DNA of 64,000 nt from Sphaerolaimus hirsutus (Eukaryota; Nematoda; Chromadorea; Monhysterida; Sphaerolaimidae), in the NCBI GenBank assembly GCA_964036195.1, contig OZ038452.1, forward strand, positions 12,332,704 to 12,396,703, in the 5' to 3' direction. Of the stretch, positions 1 through 9,776 are shown in pieces. The first letter of the stretch is position 1. Each line of letters starts with the position of its first letter. Under the pieces are notes generated by a model. The model was not told where the DNA came from and searched no databases. It was given only the letters and a program-made list of their open reading frames with translations. Both the position numbers and the translations under genes were made by a program.

Positions 1-1253
1 GGGCATATACTCGAAACCCTCCCACTACTATATACGGGCTGGGGAAGGTCGGCGACCCACCTGAGTGTGGGTCGCCGTATAAATGAATAGTTATTTTGAA
101 AAAATGTTTTGTTTTTTTTGATATAATGGGCTGCCAAACTAAAACTGTTGGGGGGAATTGATCGAAATTTTGAGGAGGTGTACACGACACCCCCCACTAC
201 TTTTCACGGAAGGTTGAGCCCCCTGGCGACCTGAGAGTGGACCACTGGAAAATAAAATGATATTTTTGAGAATTCGCTGTCCAGGTTTAGCACTGGACAG
301 CAAAAATAAAAATTACATTAGAATGTCCCTTGGAGGACAATGTATACCACTGTAAAAAGTGTGTATTCAAAAAGCAAATTCTAAAATGAAAATTTGATCT
401 GGTATGAAAGTGTATTTGATACACAAGTTCCAGATTAAACTTTGATTTAAATCAAATCCTTAATACACACTTTTAAAGCTGGTTTACAATGCCTTCTAGG
501 AGATGATTTAAGGTAAAAATTCGCGTAAACAACATTGCCCCAAAAATCAACCATGTAGGAGATTTGATGGGGTCACTGTAATGATGTCATCGATGACATC
601 ATCCCAGGAACAAAATTCGCCTTGTGGGACAGCTTTTGTGTTGACCCCCATCAAATCTCCTCTATGGTTGATTTTTGGGGTAATGTTGTTTACACGAATT
701 TTTACCTTAAACTATCTCCTAGAAGGCATCATAAACCAGCTTAAAAAGTGTGTATTAAAGATTTAACTTAAATCGAAATTTAATCTGGAACTTGTGTATG
801 TGTGTGAAATACACTTTCGAACCAGATCAAATCTTCATTTTCAAAATTTGCTTTTTGAAAACACACTTTTTACAGTGGTATACATTGTCCTCCAAGGGAC
901 ATTCTAATGTAATTTTTATTTTTGCTGTCCAGTGCCAAACCTGGACAGCGAATTCTCAAAAATATCATATTATTTTCCAGCGGTCCACTCTCAGGGGGGT
1001 CGCCAGGGGGCTCAACCTTCCGTGAAAAGTAGTGGGGGGTGTCGTGTACACCCCCTCAAAATTTATATCAATTCCCCCCAACAGTTTTACTTTGGCAGCC
1101 CGTAATATCAAAAAACAACGGGTGGCGGACCTCGCGTGGACAGCGATTTTTTCAAAAAAAAAACTATTCATTTATACGGCGACCCACACTCAGGTGGGTC
1201 GCCGACCTTCCCCAGCCCGTGTAAAGTAGTGGGTGGGTTTCGAGTATATGCCC
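1..1253. repeat. Large palindromic element (GGGTCGCC family)
   Basis: The first bases (GGGCATATACTCGAAA) recur as the reverse complement at 1238-1253. The two arms of about 590 bp match through GACCCACCTGAGTGTGGGTC, homopolymer A/T stretches and CACACTTTTTACAGTGG, with the centre near 580-640, where the perfect palindrome TGATGTCATCGATGACATCA lies. Small indels separate the arms. The left edge may be cut by the window. Related fragments occur at 1254-1400, 16150-16520 and 48776-48969. No coding content is evident. Confidence 0.8.
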
Positions 1254-1400
1254 TCAAAATTTCGAATAAATCCCACCACTACAACTGGAGATATGGCGTC
1301 CGGCACCGACTCAGAGTTTGGGTGGCGGACCTGGCGTGCACCCTGTTTATATTTGGGAAGTTACGGTTTAATAGTGTGTGTGGCTGCATGGCAGCGCACA
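1254..1400. repeat. Diverged extra unit of the GGGTCGCC family
   Basis: The text CCCTCAAAATTT, a C-rich patch and then GGGTGGCGGACCT repeats in the same order as in the right arm of the preceding palindrome (about 1050-1135). This points to a second, more diverged unit joined to the first. Confidence 0.5.
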
Positions 1401-1440
1401 GCGACACCAGTCCACCTGAAATTCCATTATGCACCCTTTT

Positions 1441-1662
1441 CTTTTCACATGGTTCAGCGTGTTAAATCTGAGTTCAGCGTTCGAGATCATTTCAGCGCAC
1501 CAAATCGTCCGAACTTTTCATCCGCTGAATTGACAAACCACCCAATTTCATTCGTACGGACGATTTGGAGTTCAGCACTTTTGGCGGTTCCGCGTTTTTA
1601 GTTCAGCGGATGTCAAAAAACGTTCGAACGCTGAACCTGAAAAGGCAGTGTGCGGTGCGCCA
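1441..1662. repeat. TTCAGCG-word element, partial
   Basis: The heptamer TTCAGCG or its complement recurs about seven times, interspersed with AAATCGTCCGAA and its reverse complement. The right end GCAGTGTGCGGTGCGCC matches the terminal repeat of the element at 4241-4455. A clean left terminus is not visible. I see no gene between here and 1826. Confidence 0.5.
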
Positions 1663-1826
1663 ATAGATGCGTTTGTAGGCTACAATTTAGAATGACTTCA
1701 AAACTCCGTATCTGGCGCATTTCGTAACGGATTTTCTTGAACGAACACTCAAAATGATCAGAACAACCTGGAGATATCCTTTTCAATATACTAGTATATA
1801 TTGATGTATATATGGGTGATTGCGAC

Positions 1827-2470
1827 TAGGGTTGGCCGATGTTTTTTTTTAAACGTTTTTTTTTTTTTTAAACATGACGTCCGAAATGTTTTTTTTTTTT
1901 TTAAAAACATCGGCCAAAATTTTTAGTACTGAGCACTAGGTATTTTGCAAAATTTTTGCGCGCAAGCGCGCAATTTCACACACAAATTGACATTGGTGGT
2001 TGTTTTCATTGGTTTTGTTGCATTTTTAGTATCAAAACATCCATTTCTATGTGCTACCATGGGTGAATAAGCCGACATATGTTGCTGTAATATATAATAT
2101 TGAGGTAATGTGCTTCCATGTACCTCCACAGTGTGTAACTTCACTCCCAAAGTAACAACCTCCTTTTATAACCTTGTTTGATCACCATTCCGTGCCAAAC
2201 TTTACCTGAAGTCACGAACATTCGACTATAAGGCGATATACGAACGATATGTCGACAAAAAATGGATATTTTTGACACAAATCACCACTTAAAATGCTAT
2301 CCCATGGCTCCACAGCCATTATATGGTCATATTTATCATCACAGAGTATTGCCAGTGTCTGATATACCTATATATGTTGACACTAGGTCATATCTGGGAG
2401 CTTTTAATAAAAAACGTTTGTTTTTTTTTAAAAAACATCGAGTTAAAAAAAACGTTTTTTTCCAACCCTA
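1827..2470. mobile_element. hAT-like MITE, TAGGGTTGG ends, 8-bp TSD
   Basis: The element starts TAGGGTTGG and ends CCAACCCTA. It is flanked on both sides by the direct repeat ATTGCGAC (1819-1826 and 2471-2478). The ends are long T/A runs mixed with AACG and CATCGGCC words. The interior carries TTTGCGCGCAAGCGCGCA and a conserved core about poly-A to poly-T apart. Eight-bp duplications are typical of hAT elements. Related, more damaged copies lie at 5255-6915, 25620-26220 and 61090-61530. No transposase is encoded. Confidence 0.85.
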
Positions 2471-2478
2471 ATTGCGAC

Positions 2479-2828
2479 TAAAGACAATAATATACAGACA
2501 AAAAAATAATATGATTTAAAACACGATATTTCCATGTTGTTGTGATCATTTTTAAGCTGAGAATCAGATGAGAAATGAAGGGGAGTTTTTAAGTCACATG
2601 CATTGCCGTTAGGATCATAGAACCATATTTGGGAAATTTTGAAAAAACGGATTTTTTAAAACTTTTTAAAGGGTTCGTTGAAAAAAGGAAACCGATTTGA
2701 CCTAAAAATGAACTCGCCTAACATTTGTGATTTTTTTCAAATATAAGTGATAAAAATCGGTTCAGAAATCACCAACATATTGGAATGCAAATTTTGCATG
2801 CATTTTCGCAAAGCGGTTCCCGAGTTCT
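2479..2828. other. No gene or repeat recognised
   Basis: AT-rich sequence without a recognisable frame or element. The last 35 bases (ending GAGTTCTG) lie directly before an introner-like copy and could be the tail of an exon, but the reading frame cannot be verified. Confidence 0.4.
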
Positions 2829-3014
2829 GGTGCCAATCCTAGACCCTGTAAAGTACCCTGTAAAATGTCAATTGTCATGCAAAGTGCCTAAAGTCATGTA
2901 AAATGCCCGGTAAAATGGCAAACTTACATTTGCCATTTTACAGGGCATTTTCCATGACTTTAGACACTTTGCATTGCATTAGACATTTTACAGAGCAATT
3001 TATAGAGTGCCCCC
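2829..3014 (+). mobile_element. Introner-family copy N1
   Basis: It begins GGTGCCAATCCTAGACCCTG and ends near GAGTGCCCCCTGG, with the family's internal words TGTAAAATG, GTCATGCAAAGTG and a central hairpin turn. The usual acceptor CCCCCAG is CCCCCTG here. The following sequence (to about 3124) has an open frame, but I cannot connect it to other exons. Confidence 0.7.
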
Positions 3015-3143
3015 TGGGCGGACCCCAGCGACATTGTTGCATAGCGCCACTGCGATTGTTACCGGCCATCGGTCTGCGTATCAGCGGCGATTATATACAC
3101 GGCCAATGGATAACAATGAATTAATTATTCAAACTTAGCTCAT

Positions 3144-3404
3144 TTAGGCACTGGCAACTTGGCTGCGACAACCAGGGGGCACTCCCAGCCCCGGTAAAAA
3201 GACCCGTAAAATGTGAAATGTCATGCATGTGTTACGAGTCATGCAAAATGCCCTGCAAAATGGCAACCGAGTTGCCATTTTGCAGGGCATGTTCTATGAC
3301 TTTTGACATTTTACAGGGTCTGGGAATGGCACCAGCGCATCTGGCCGATTTCTGCAGCCGTCGCAAAGACGCTTCGTTATGTGCCGCCGTCTGATATCTG
3401 TCGG
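3144..3404 (-). CDS. Two-exon 3' end of an unidentified minus-strand gene, split by an introner
   Basis: Read on the minus strand, exon 3404-3333 follows a poly-C tract ending in CAG and encodes DRYQTAAHNEASLRRLQKSA followed by RCA. It ends in phase 1 at a G|GTGCC donor. The intron 3332-3182 is an introner in the same orientation as this gene. Splicing to AG at 3183-3182 restores the frame for a short last exon with a C-terminus of GCRSQVASA and a TAA at 3146-3144. The product is not recognised. Upstream exons should lie at higher coordinates but were not found. The phase agreement and stop are the evidence; the exon is short, so a chance open frame is possible. Confidence 0.4.
3182..3332 (-). 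mobile_element. Introner copy forming a minus-strand intron
   Basis: On the minus strand it runs from GTGCCATTCCCAGACCCTG to GGGCTGGGAG, with the family's hairpin words between. The conserved terminal acceptor has changed from CCCCCAG to CCCCCTG (3179-3173). The nearest AG is nine bases upstream and keeps the frame. Confidence 0.65.
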
Positions 3405-3828
3405 CTGCGGGGGGGGGGGGGTTGTCGTCTAAACGGTGGTGTCCCTCAGTGCATGTAAACCCCCAATGCATCTACACCTCCTACGAAAATGTGCTCTGCG
3501 GCGCGGCTTTCTGAATTAGAAAAGGAAATTGTTCAATGTTCAGATTTCAACTTCCAGAATTACCAAGTTTACAAAATGACTGAAAAATGACAACATGAAA
3601 AAATATAAAAACTAACTTCGATGAATTCGAATCAAGCCAATTGACGGCGGGACATTTACCGGCACGTTATTTAACTTGGCGCACGAAATTTCCGCATCGA
3701 GATTTTATGTAGAATAATGTAGATTTCAGCAACCATGGACCGGAGCATCTGCGTCGAAATGTGGACAGCGATGGGAAGAAATGTCGTTTGAAACGAGACG
3801 GTTTGAAAAACAATTTTTTCGATAAAAC
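3405..3828. other. No gene recognised; poly-C/G tract at start
   Basis: A run of G (3409-3421 on the + strand) acts as a pyrimidine tract for the minus-strand exon. The rest is unassigned AT-rich DNA. Confidence 0.4.
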
Positions 3829-4215
3829 GGCCGCCCCCCCCCCCGTTCCCGGGCCGGACAGAAAAATTTGCCAGAAATGGCACTTTTCTGAGGCGAACTT
3901 GTAGGCACTTTAAAAATTTTTTTTTCGCGCAAGTGCGCAAATCCCCACCCCATTCTTTAATATGTCTTTTCAGGCGTCAAATTGCACTAGAAAAGTGTCC
4001 AACAGTGCCAAAAGCGGACGTAGTACCATATATAGGTATAAATAGATACCTATATGGTAGACGTATGCGCCAACGCCAACGCCAATACTGCCATGGCGCT
4101 GGCGCTTACAAATGGCGCCAGCGCCATGGCTCTATTCCTTTAATATAGGGCAAATTTCGCCGGGCTCCGTATACAATCCGCCACCCCCCGCTCAAAATTC
4201 CTGCGTACGTCCCTG
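3829..4215. mobile_element. Partial CAGGGACGTAGCC-family MITE
   Basis: The right end CCTGCGTACGTCCCTG, the pair TTCCCGGGCCGGAC and CGCGCAAGTGCGCA, and a block of GGCGC/CCATGG words match the complete copies at 10357-10776 and 48970-49413. The left terminus is missing, so no target-site duplication can be scored. Confidence 0.7.
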
Positions 4216-4240
4216 ATTATACCGAACATTTTGTATCCTA

Positions 4241-4455
4241 AGGCGCACCGCACACCGCAAAGTGTAACGATCGGGTCCGGACGTTTTAATTTTCGCCCGG
4301 GCAGAATTACAAAGTCAGTTCGGACGATTTTATTTACGACACATCTAAAAACCTGGGTCGGTTCGGACGATTTCTAATTCCACCCCTCTTTTTAATTCCG
4401 CCCATGCAAAAATCGTCCGAACTTCCCGTTACACTTTGCAGTGTGCGGTGCGCCT
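4241..4455. mobile_element. MITE with AGGCGCACCGCACAC inverted ends
   Basis: The ends are near-perfect inverted repeats: AGGCGCACCGCACACCGCAA on the left and its complement ending GTGCGCCT on the right, continuing into GTTACACTTTG. The interior repeats TCGGACGATTT-type words in both orientations. No convincing target-site duplication is seen. Confidence 0.75.
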
Positions 4456-4469
4456 AAATGTATAAATAA

Positions 4470-4600
4470 CAGGGTTTTTTAAAAACCGTTTATTCAAAAG
4501 CTCCGAGATATGGTTATGAGCCAACACATAAGGGTATATTAGACAAGTGGCAGTTCTTTGTGAATGCCAATGTGATGGCTAATGAATGGGCAAAAAGGTA
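4470..4600. repeat. Fragment of the TAGGGTTGG family
   Basis: The stretch containing GATATGGTTATGAGCCAA and AGTGGCAGTTCTTTG corresponds to about 5358-5420 in the larger copy downstream. Confidence 0.5.
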
Positions 4601-5254
4601 AGAAAATTATTTGGCCAGCTGCCAACATGAATTTTGGCCGGCGGCGAAGTCGAAATAAACTATAAGGCCGTGTCTGGATAAAAAAAAGAGAGAATAAATT
4701 ACACATGAAATATAGCGAAATGTTGTCACCTGCGGAGAACAGATTAGAATTAACGTATTTGTACAGACATATGCGAAACATGCGAAATGGAAATTTTATT
4801 TTTTCGGGGTATTAAAGTTTTGGATATGTAGTAGAGAATGGTGCCAGAGACATACATTTAGGCTCTACGGTTTAGGGTCGGCTGTTCCCTACATTCTGCC
4901 CTAACAAAAATGTGAAACAGTGCCCCAACGGATGAGCATAGCGCCCCTGAGTTGAATCCCAAAGTGCTTATGAAGACATAAAGAGACCCTGATCGTCAAG
5001 ATGGCAAAATGCACTAAAATACATTTCAGAGTGACAATTTCACAGACAACAGATTAAAATTCACAGCGCCGAATATCGGTAGATTTTGATTCGGATCGCA
5101 CGCGTAAATATATTATAACGCAAGGCTAAATTTGTTTGGAGGGAGATTTTGGAGGTTTGAGAGCGATGGACAAGGGTTTAGATCCCGGGCAGGGGGCGAA
5201 AGGCGGCCCAAGTGTCAGTTTGAACATTTTTGTAATGGAAAACGTATGGATGGA
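4601..5254. other. No feature recognised
   Basis: Mixed-composition DNA without open frames of coding character or recognisable repeats. Confidence 0.4.
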
Positions 5255-5602
5255 TAAAAAGAGCCTTTTTTCAACGGCTCCGTTTTTTTCTAAAAAAGCG
5301 CCTGTTTAAAAAACGCGCTTTTTTCAAAAAATGACAAGACATTTCCTAGAAAACTCCCAAATATGGTTTTGAGCCAATATATACAGGTATATCATACAGG
5401 TGGCAGTACTTCTGATGATATATAGCCATAGAATAGCTGTGGAGCCATGGGATAGCAATATAAGTGGGGTTTTATGCCAAAAATTCACGTTTTATGTTGA
5501 CTCGTTGTCGTTATGTAAATTGCTATTTGTCAAATGGTCATGAGTTCAAGTGAAGTTAGGCATGAAATAGTGCATAAATAAGGTTATAATAGAAGGTTAG
5601 AC

Positions 5603-6606
5603 TAGGGTGTCAAAAAATTTTTTTTATGGAAAACGGAAAACGGAAAGGTAAAAATTTTTCACTTTACGGAAAACGGAAAACAAAAAATACAGATTGGAAA
5701 AATAATGGAAAAATGCCAGAAAACTGAAAATCGAGCCATAAAATGAAAAAATGGCCTGGAAAAATGTAGGAAACAGAAAGGTAAAAAATTTTCAGCCGGA
5801 AAACGGAAAAATGGGCCGGAAAAACGGAAATGGAAAGGTAAAAAAAAATTGTCGGCCTGGAAACGGAAAATGAAATGCCGGAAGACAGAAAGCAAAATTT
5901 TCACGGAAACGGAAAAAATAAAGTGAAATTTGCACGGAAATGGACAAATTTGCAGAAGGAAAACCTGCATGCATGTTTGCCTGTTTGGCTTTGATTGTGG
6001 TAGCTGTACATTCTGCAACTATGGATCATGCCAGTAACTCCACTTGTAGTTCAAGCTTAACTGAACCAACAAAAAATCATCAAAAGGTAGCAAAAATACA
6101 CTACAACAACAATAAGAATTTAGCAAAAGTAAACTTTGATGTAACTGAACAGTAAAAAGTATACTCAGCGGACTGCAAAGTATGTGTCCAAAATTACTTG
6201 TGTTTTTTACAGATTTGGATACAGATAAAAATTATGAACAACACAAAAACCTGGTAGTTAAAAACACCATAGTGGTAAAAGAAAAATACAGATTGGAAAA
6301 ATAATGGAAAAATGCCAGAAAACTGAAAATCGAGCCAGAAAATGAAAAAATGGCCTGGAAAAATGGAAACGGAAAGGTAAAAAATTTTCAGCCATAAAAT
6401 GGAAAAATGGGCCGGAAAAACGGAAATGGAAAGGTAAAATATTTCAGCTGCCGGAAAACGGAAAACGGAAAGGTAAAAAAATTTTGGCTGCTGGAAAATG
6501 GAAAGGTAAAAAAATTTCAGCTGCCGGAAAATGGAAAATGGAAAGGTAAAAAATTTTCCTGCGGAAAGGCGGAAACGGAAAACGGAAATGGAAATTTGAC
6601 ACCCTA
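5603..6606. mobile_element. hAT-like MITE with GGAAAACGG word arms, 8-bp TSD
   Basis: The ends TAGGGTGTCAA and TTTGACACCCTA are flanked by the direct repeat GGTTAGAC (5595-5602 and 6607-6614). Both arms are arrays of GGAAAACGGAAA-type words in opposite orientation. The unique centre (about 5936-6290) contains the small open frame listed next. A second copy, with a shorter centre and a different duplication, lies at 58016-58550. Confidence 0.9.
5940..6155 (+). CDS. Hypothetical 71-aa protein with signal-peptide-like start, inside a MITE
   Basis: The frame starts MDKFAEGKPACMFACLAL and continues with a hydrophobic stretch ending AVHSA, which resembles a secretion signal with a cleavage site near residue 26. 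After this comes a polar tail rich in N, K and T. It lies in the unique centre of the GGAAAACGG MITE. The related copy at 58016-58550 has lost most of this centre, which argues against a function essential for transposition. No family is recognised and it could be a chance frame. Confidence 0.2.
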   Translation: MDKFAEGKPACMFACLALIVVAVHSATMDHASNSTCSSSLTEPTKNHQKVAKIHYNNNKNLAKVNFDVTEQ

Positions 6607-6915
6607 GGTTAGACTTATGTTTCGCACTGTACATGGAAGCGCATTGGCTGAATATTGTATACTACACTCACATATCAAGGCTTATTATTACAGGATAGCA
6701 TGCAGGAATGGAAGCAATGACACTAAAAATACACAAAACCATTGAAAACAACCACCAGTGGTAATGTGCATGTGAAATTGCGTGCTTACATACAAAAAAA
6801 TTACAAAACACCTAGTGCATCGGTAGAAAAAATTTTGCCAGCGCTCTTTTTTTAAAAAAGCGCTGGGAGGGACCCTTGCGCTTTTTAAAAAAAAATCGGC
6901 GTTTTTTTATAAAAT

Positions 6916-7279
6916 GTGCTTGAAAACATAAAATCGAGTACTTTTTCCTTGGAAAATGTAAAATAGAGTACTTTTTTATAGAATATGTGAAAGTGGGTAC
7001 TTTTTCATGGGAAATGTAAAAGCTACTACTTTTTTTACACGTGAGAGCGATTTTTACACTGGAAGACCATGGCATTTTTAGTGATAATTTAATATTTTGT
7101 AGTAAAATAATACGATTTCTTCAAGATTTCCTTTTTAGTGACAAAAAATTGCGATTTAAAATTTCATAAAAAATATGTTTTGTACATTCTATACTATTCT
7201 AAAGTACGAGTACAGGTGACTACGGGTACTTTAAAAAAACTATATGCACATGTATTTACAAAGATCTATATATATATAT
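6916..7279. repeat. GAGTACTTTTT-word remnant
   Basis: Imperfect copies of GAGTACTTTTT and GAAAATGTAAAA repeat about every 35 bases to 7060. The rest is AT-rich. Similar words occur at 11340-11600, 41220-41600 and 52259-52783. Confidence 0.45.
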
Positions 7280-7365
7280 GAGTCAGTCCATGAGTCGATG
7301 GCCACTCCAGGAACAAAGCTTGGACACCGGTAAAAAATTGAAAATTGCAAAAAATGGTCTTAAGG

Positions 7366-9400
7366 TACCCCCATCAAAGTTTGTGGATTCTGATAGAGGA
7401 CATTGTGGGCTTCGCAACGGTGTAAAATATAGCTGTTAAGCGGATCTGCATTGTGCTTTCACAGGCGATGCAAACTGCCGTAATCGACCTGAAAGCACGT
7501 TTTGATTTCTTAGGTATAAAGTAGCGACAGGGAACCCCCATCAAAGTTTGTGGATTCTGATAGAGGACATTGTGGGCTTCGCAACGGTGTAAAATATAGC
7601 CGTTACGCGGATCTGCATTGTGCTTTCACAGGCGATGCAAACTGCCGTAATCGACCTGAAAGTACGTTTTGATTTCTTAGGTATAAAGTAGCGATGGGGA
7701 ACCCCCATCAAACTTTGTGGATTCTGGTAGAGGACATTATGGGCTTCGCAATGGTGTAAAATATAGCCGTTACACGGATCTGCATTGTGCTTTCGCAGGT
7801 GATGCAAACTGCCGTAATCGACCTGAAAGCACGTTTTGATGTCTTAGGTATAAAGTAGCGACGGGGAACCCCCATCAAACTTTGTGAATTCTGATAGAGG
7901 ACATTGTGGGCTTCGCAACGGTGTAAAATATAGCCGTTACGTGGATCTGCATTGTGCTTTCGCAGGCGATGCAAACTGCAGGAATTGACCTGAAAGCACG
8001 TTTTGATTTCTTAGGTATAAAGTAGCGATGGGGGGCCCCTTTAAAATTTGTGGATTCTGATAGAGGACATTGTGGGCTTCCCAACAGTGTAAAATATAGC
8101 CGTTACGCGGATCTGCATTGTGCTTTCGCAGGCAATGCAAACTGCCATTATTGACCTGAAAGCACGTTTTGATTTCTTAGGTATAAAGTAGCGATGGGGA
8201 ACCCCCATTAAAGTTTGTGGATTCTGATAGAGGACATTGTGGGCTTTGCAACGATGTAAAATATAGCTGTTACGCGGATCTGCATTGTGCTTTCACAGGC
8301 GATGCAAACTGCGGGAACTTACCTGAAAGCACGTTTTGATTTCTTAGGTATAAAGTAGTGACAGTGAACCCCCTATAAACTTTGTGTATTCTGATAGAGG
8401 ACATTGTGGGCTTCGCAACAGTGCAAAATATAGCCATTACGCGGATCTGCATTGTGCTTTCACAGGCAATGCAAACTGCGGGAATTGACCTGAAAGCACG
8501 TTTTGATTTCTTAGGTATAAAGTAGCGATGGGGAACCCCCATCAAAGTTTGTGGATTCTGATAGAGGACATTGTGGACTTCGCAACAGTGTAAAATATAG
8601 CCGTTACACGGATCTGCATTGTGCTTTCGCACGCGATGCAAACTGCGGGAATTGACCTGAAAGCACGTTTTGATTTCTTAGGTATAAAGTAGCGATGGGG
8701 AACCCCCATTAAAGTTTGTGGATTCTGGTAGAGGACATTGTGGGCTTTGCAATAGGGTTCAAACGGGATCCCGATCCCGATCCCGGATCCCGTGAAATTC
8801 CGGGATTTACCAGTCCCGATCCCGATCCCGAAACCCCAATCCCGATCCCGATCCCGATCCCGAAATCTTAAAAATACCAATCCCGATCCCGATCCTGATC
8901 CCGAAAGTTCTCAAATCCCGATCCCGATCCAGAGAAACTCCCAAGTCCGGGATCCCGATCCCGGAAAAATTAGTGGAAATTATAAAAAGTGAAATAATGA
9001 CGTTTTTGCATGCAAAAAAGTGGATGCAAACCCCCAGCGTCAATTTTATGCCACTTTTCTGGCATCCAACAGTGTTTTGAGACCTTTATGAACAACTGTG
9101 AATGCCAGAAAAATGGCCAAAATCTCTATCCCTAGAACCCAATCCCGATCCCGGAAAAATGCCTATCCCAATCCCGATCCCGATCCCGTGACCCCAATCC
9201 CGGCGAATCCCGATCCCGATCCCGATCCCGAAATCTCAAAAAACCAATCCCGATCCCGATCCCGATCCCGAAACCCCAATCCCGATCCCGATCCCGAAAT
9301 CTCAAAAAGTGAATCCCGATCCCGATCCTGAAAAGTCAATCCCGTTTGAACCCTACTTTGCAACGGTGTAAAATATAGCCGTTACGCACATCTGTGTGTG
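7366..9400. repeat. 167-bp tandem repeat, about 9 units
   Basis: The anchor GTTTGTGGATTCTG or a one-base variant recurs at about 7378, 7545, 7712, 7879, 8047, 8213, 8380, 8547 and 8715, a period of 166-168. Open frames on the minus strand that look alike (HNADPCNGYI and similar) are by-products of the repetition. Confidence 0.95.
8753..9355. mobile_element. hAT-like MITE with CCCGAT word arms, 8-bp TSD
   Basis: The ends TAGGGTTCAAACGGGAT and ATCCCGTTTGAACCCTA are flanked by CTTTGCAA (8745-8752 and 9356-9363). The arms are arrays of CCCGATCCCGATCCCG interleaved with AAATCTCAAAAA. The centre is short and non-coding (about 8960-9110). It is inserted in the last unit of the 167-bp array. Confidence 0.93.
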
Positions 9401-9698
9401 ATTGATCTTGATCACCTGGATCACAAGTGAATTGATCACCTTACATCACCATCCCATGTTAAAATGCTTGATTATGCTATATATAAGAGGAAACTGAAAA
9501 AATGAAATATGATTTTTTTATCAGTGCTATATAGGCAACACTTTTAGAAAATAAATTTTTTTTGGGTGTGTCCAAGTTTTGGCCATCGACTCGTGGACTG
9601 ACTCATATGCATTTTTCGAGTAAATGTGAATACATTTTAACAACTGTGTTGGTTAGCGATTGATCAAATCAAGAAATTGCTCTCAAACCGAAACACAG

Positions 9699-9776
9699 AC
9701 ATCTGGCGTGGGGCAAAACAGCGGCCCAGATGAGGCGACGCCCAGCGAAAATTGGGGCGATCAGGACGTGTACACT
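9699..9776 (+). CDS. Main gene exon 1 in view
   Basis: 26 codons, phase 0 to 0, between AACACAG and a consensus GTGAGT donor. It encodes TSGVGQNSGPDEATPSENWG followed by DQDVYT, a polar linker-like stretch. Short, so moderately supported. Confidence 0.5.

Larger units (their letters stand above)
5255..6915. mobile_element. TAGGGTTGG-family copy interrupted by another MITE
   Basis: The flanks of the inner element (5340-5594 and 6615-6800) together match the core of the element at 1827-2470, including GGAGCCATGGGATAGCA and the AAATTGCGTGC region. The outer ends consist of CGGCTCCG and AGCGCTGG words with A/T runs. The exact termini are uncertain. Confidence 0.6.
7280..9604. mobile_element. Satellite-bearing element with long inverted ends
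   Basis: The left end GAGTCAGTCCATGAGTCGAT, then GGCCACTCC and TTGGACACC, is mirrored on the right by GTGTCCAAG, TGGCCATCGACTCGTGG and ACTGACTC at 9604. Both flanks carry ATAT, compatible with a short duplication. Between the ends sit about nine units of a 167-bp tandem repeat, and that array is itself interrupted by a MITE. Confidence 0.75.

Noticed and set aside
5659..6634. Phe-rich minus-strand frames
   Set aside because: Translations of GGAAAACGG word arrays. The same applies at 58009-58555.
7541..8880. Family of related minus-strand proteins (HNADP... frames)
   Set aside because: Same frame repeated every 167 bp of a satellite inside a transposable element.
8792..9363. Arg/Asp/Pro-rich frames
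   Set aside because: Translations of CCCGAT words in the arms of a MITE.
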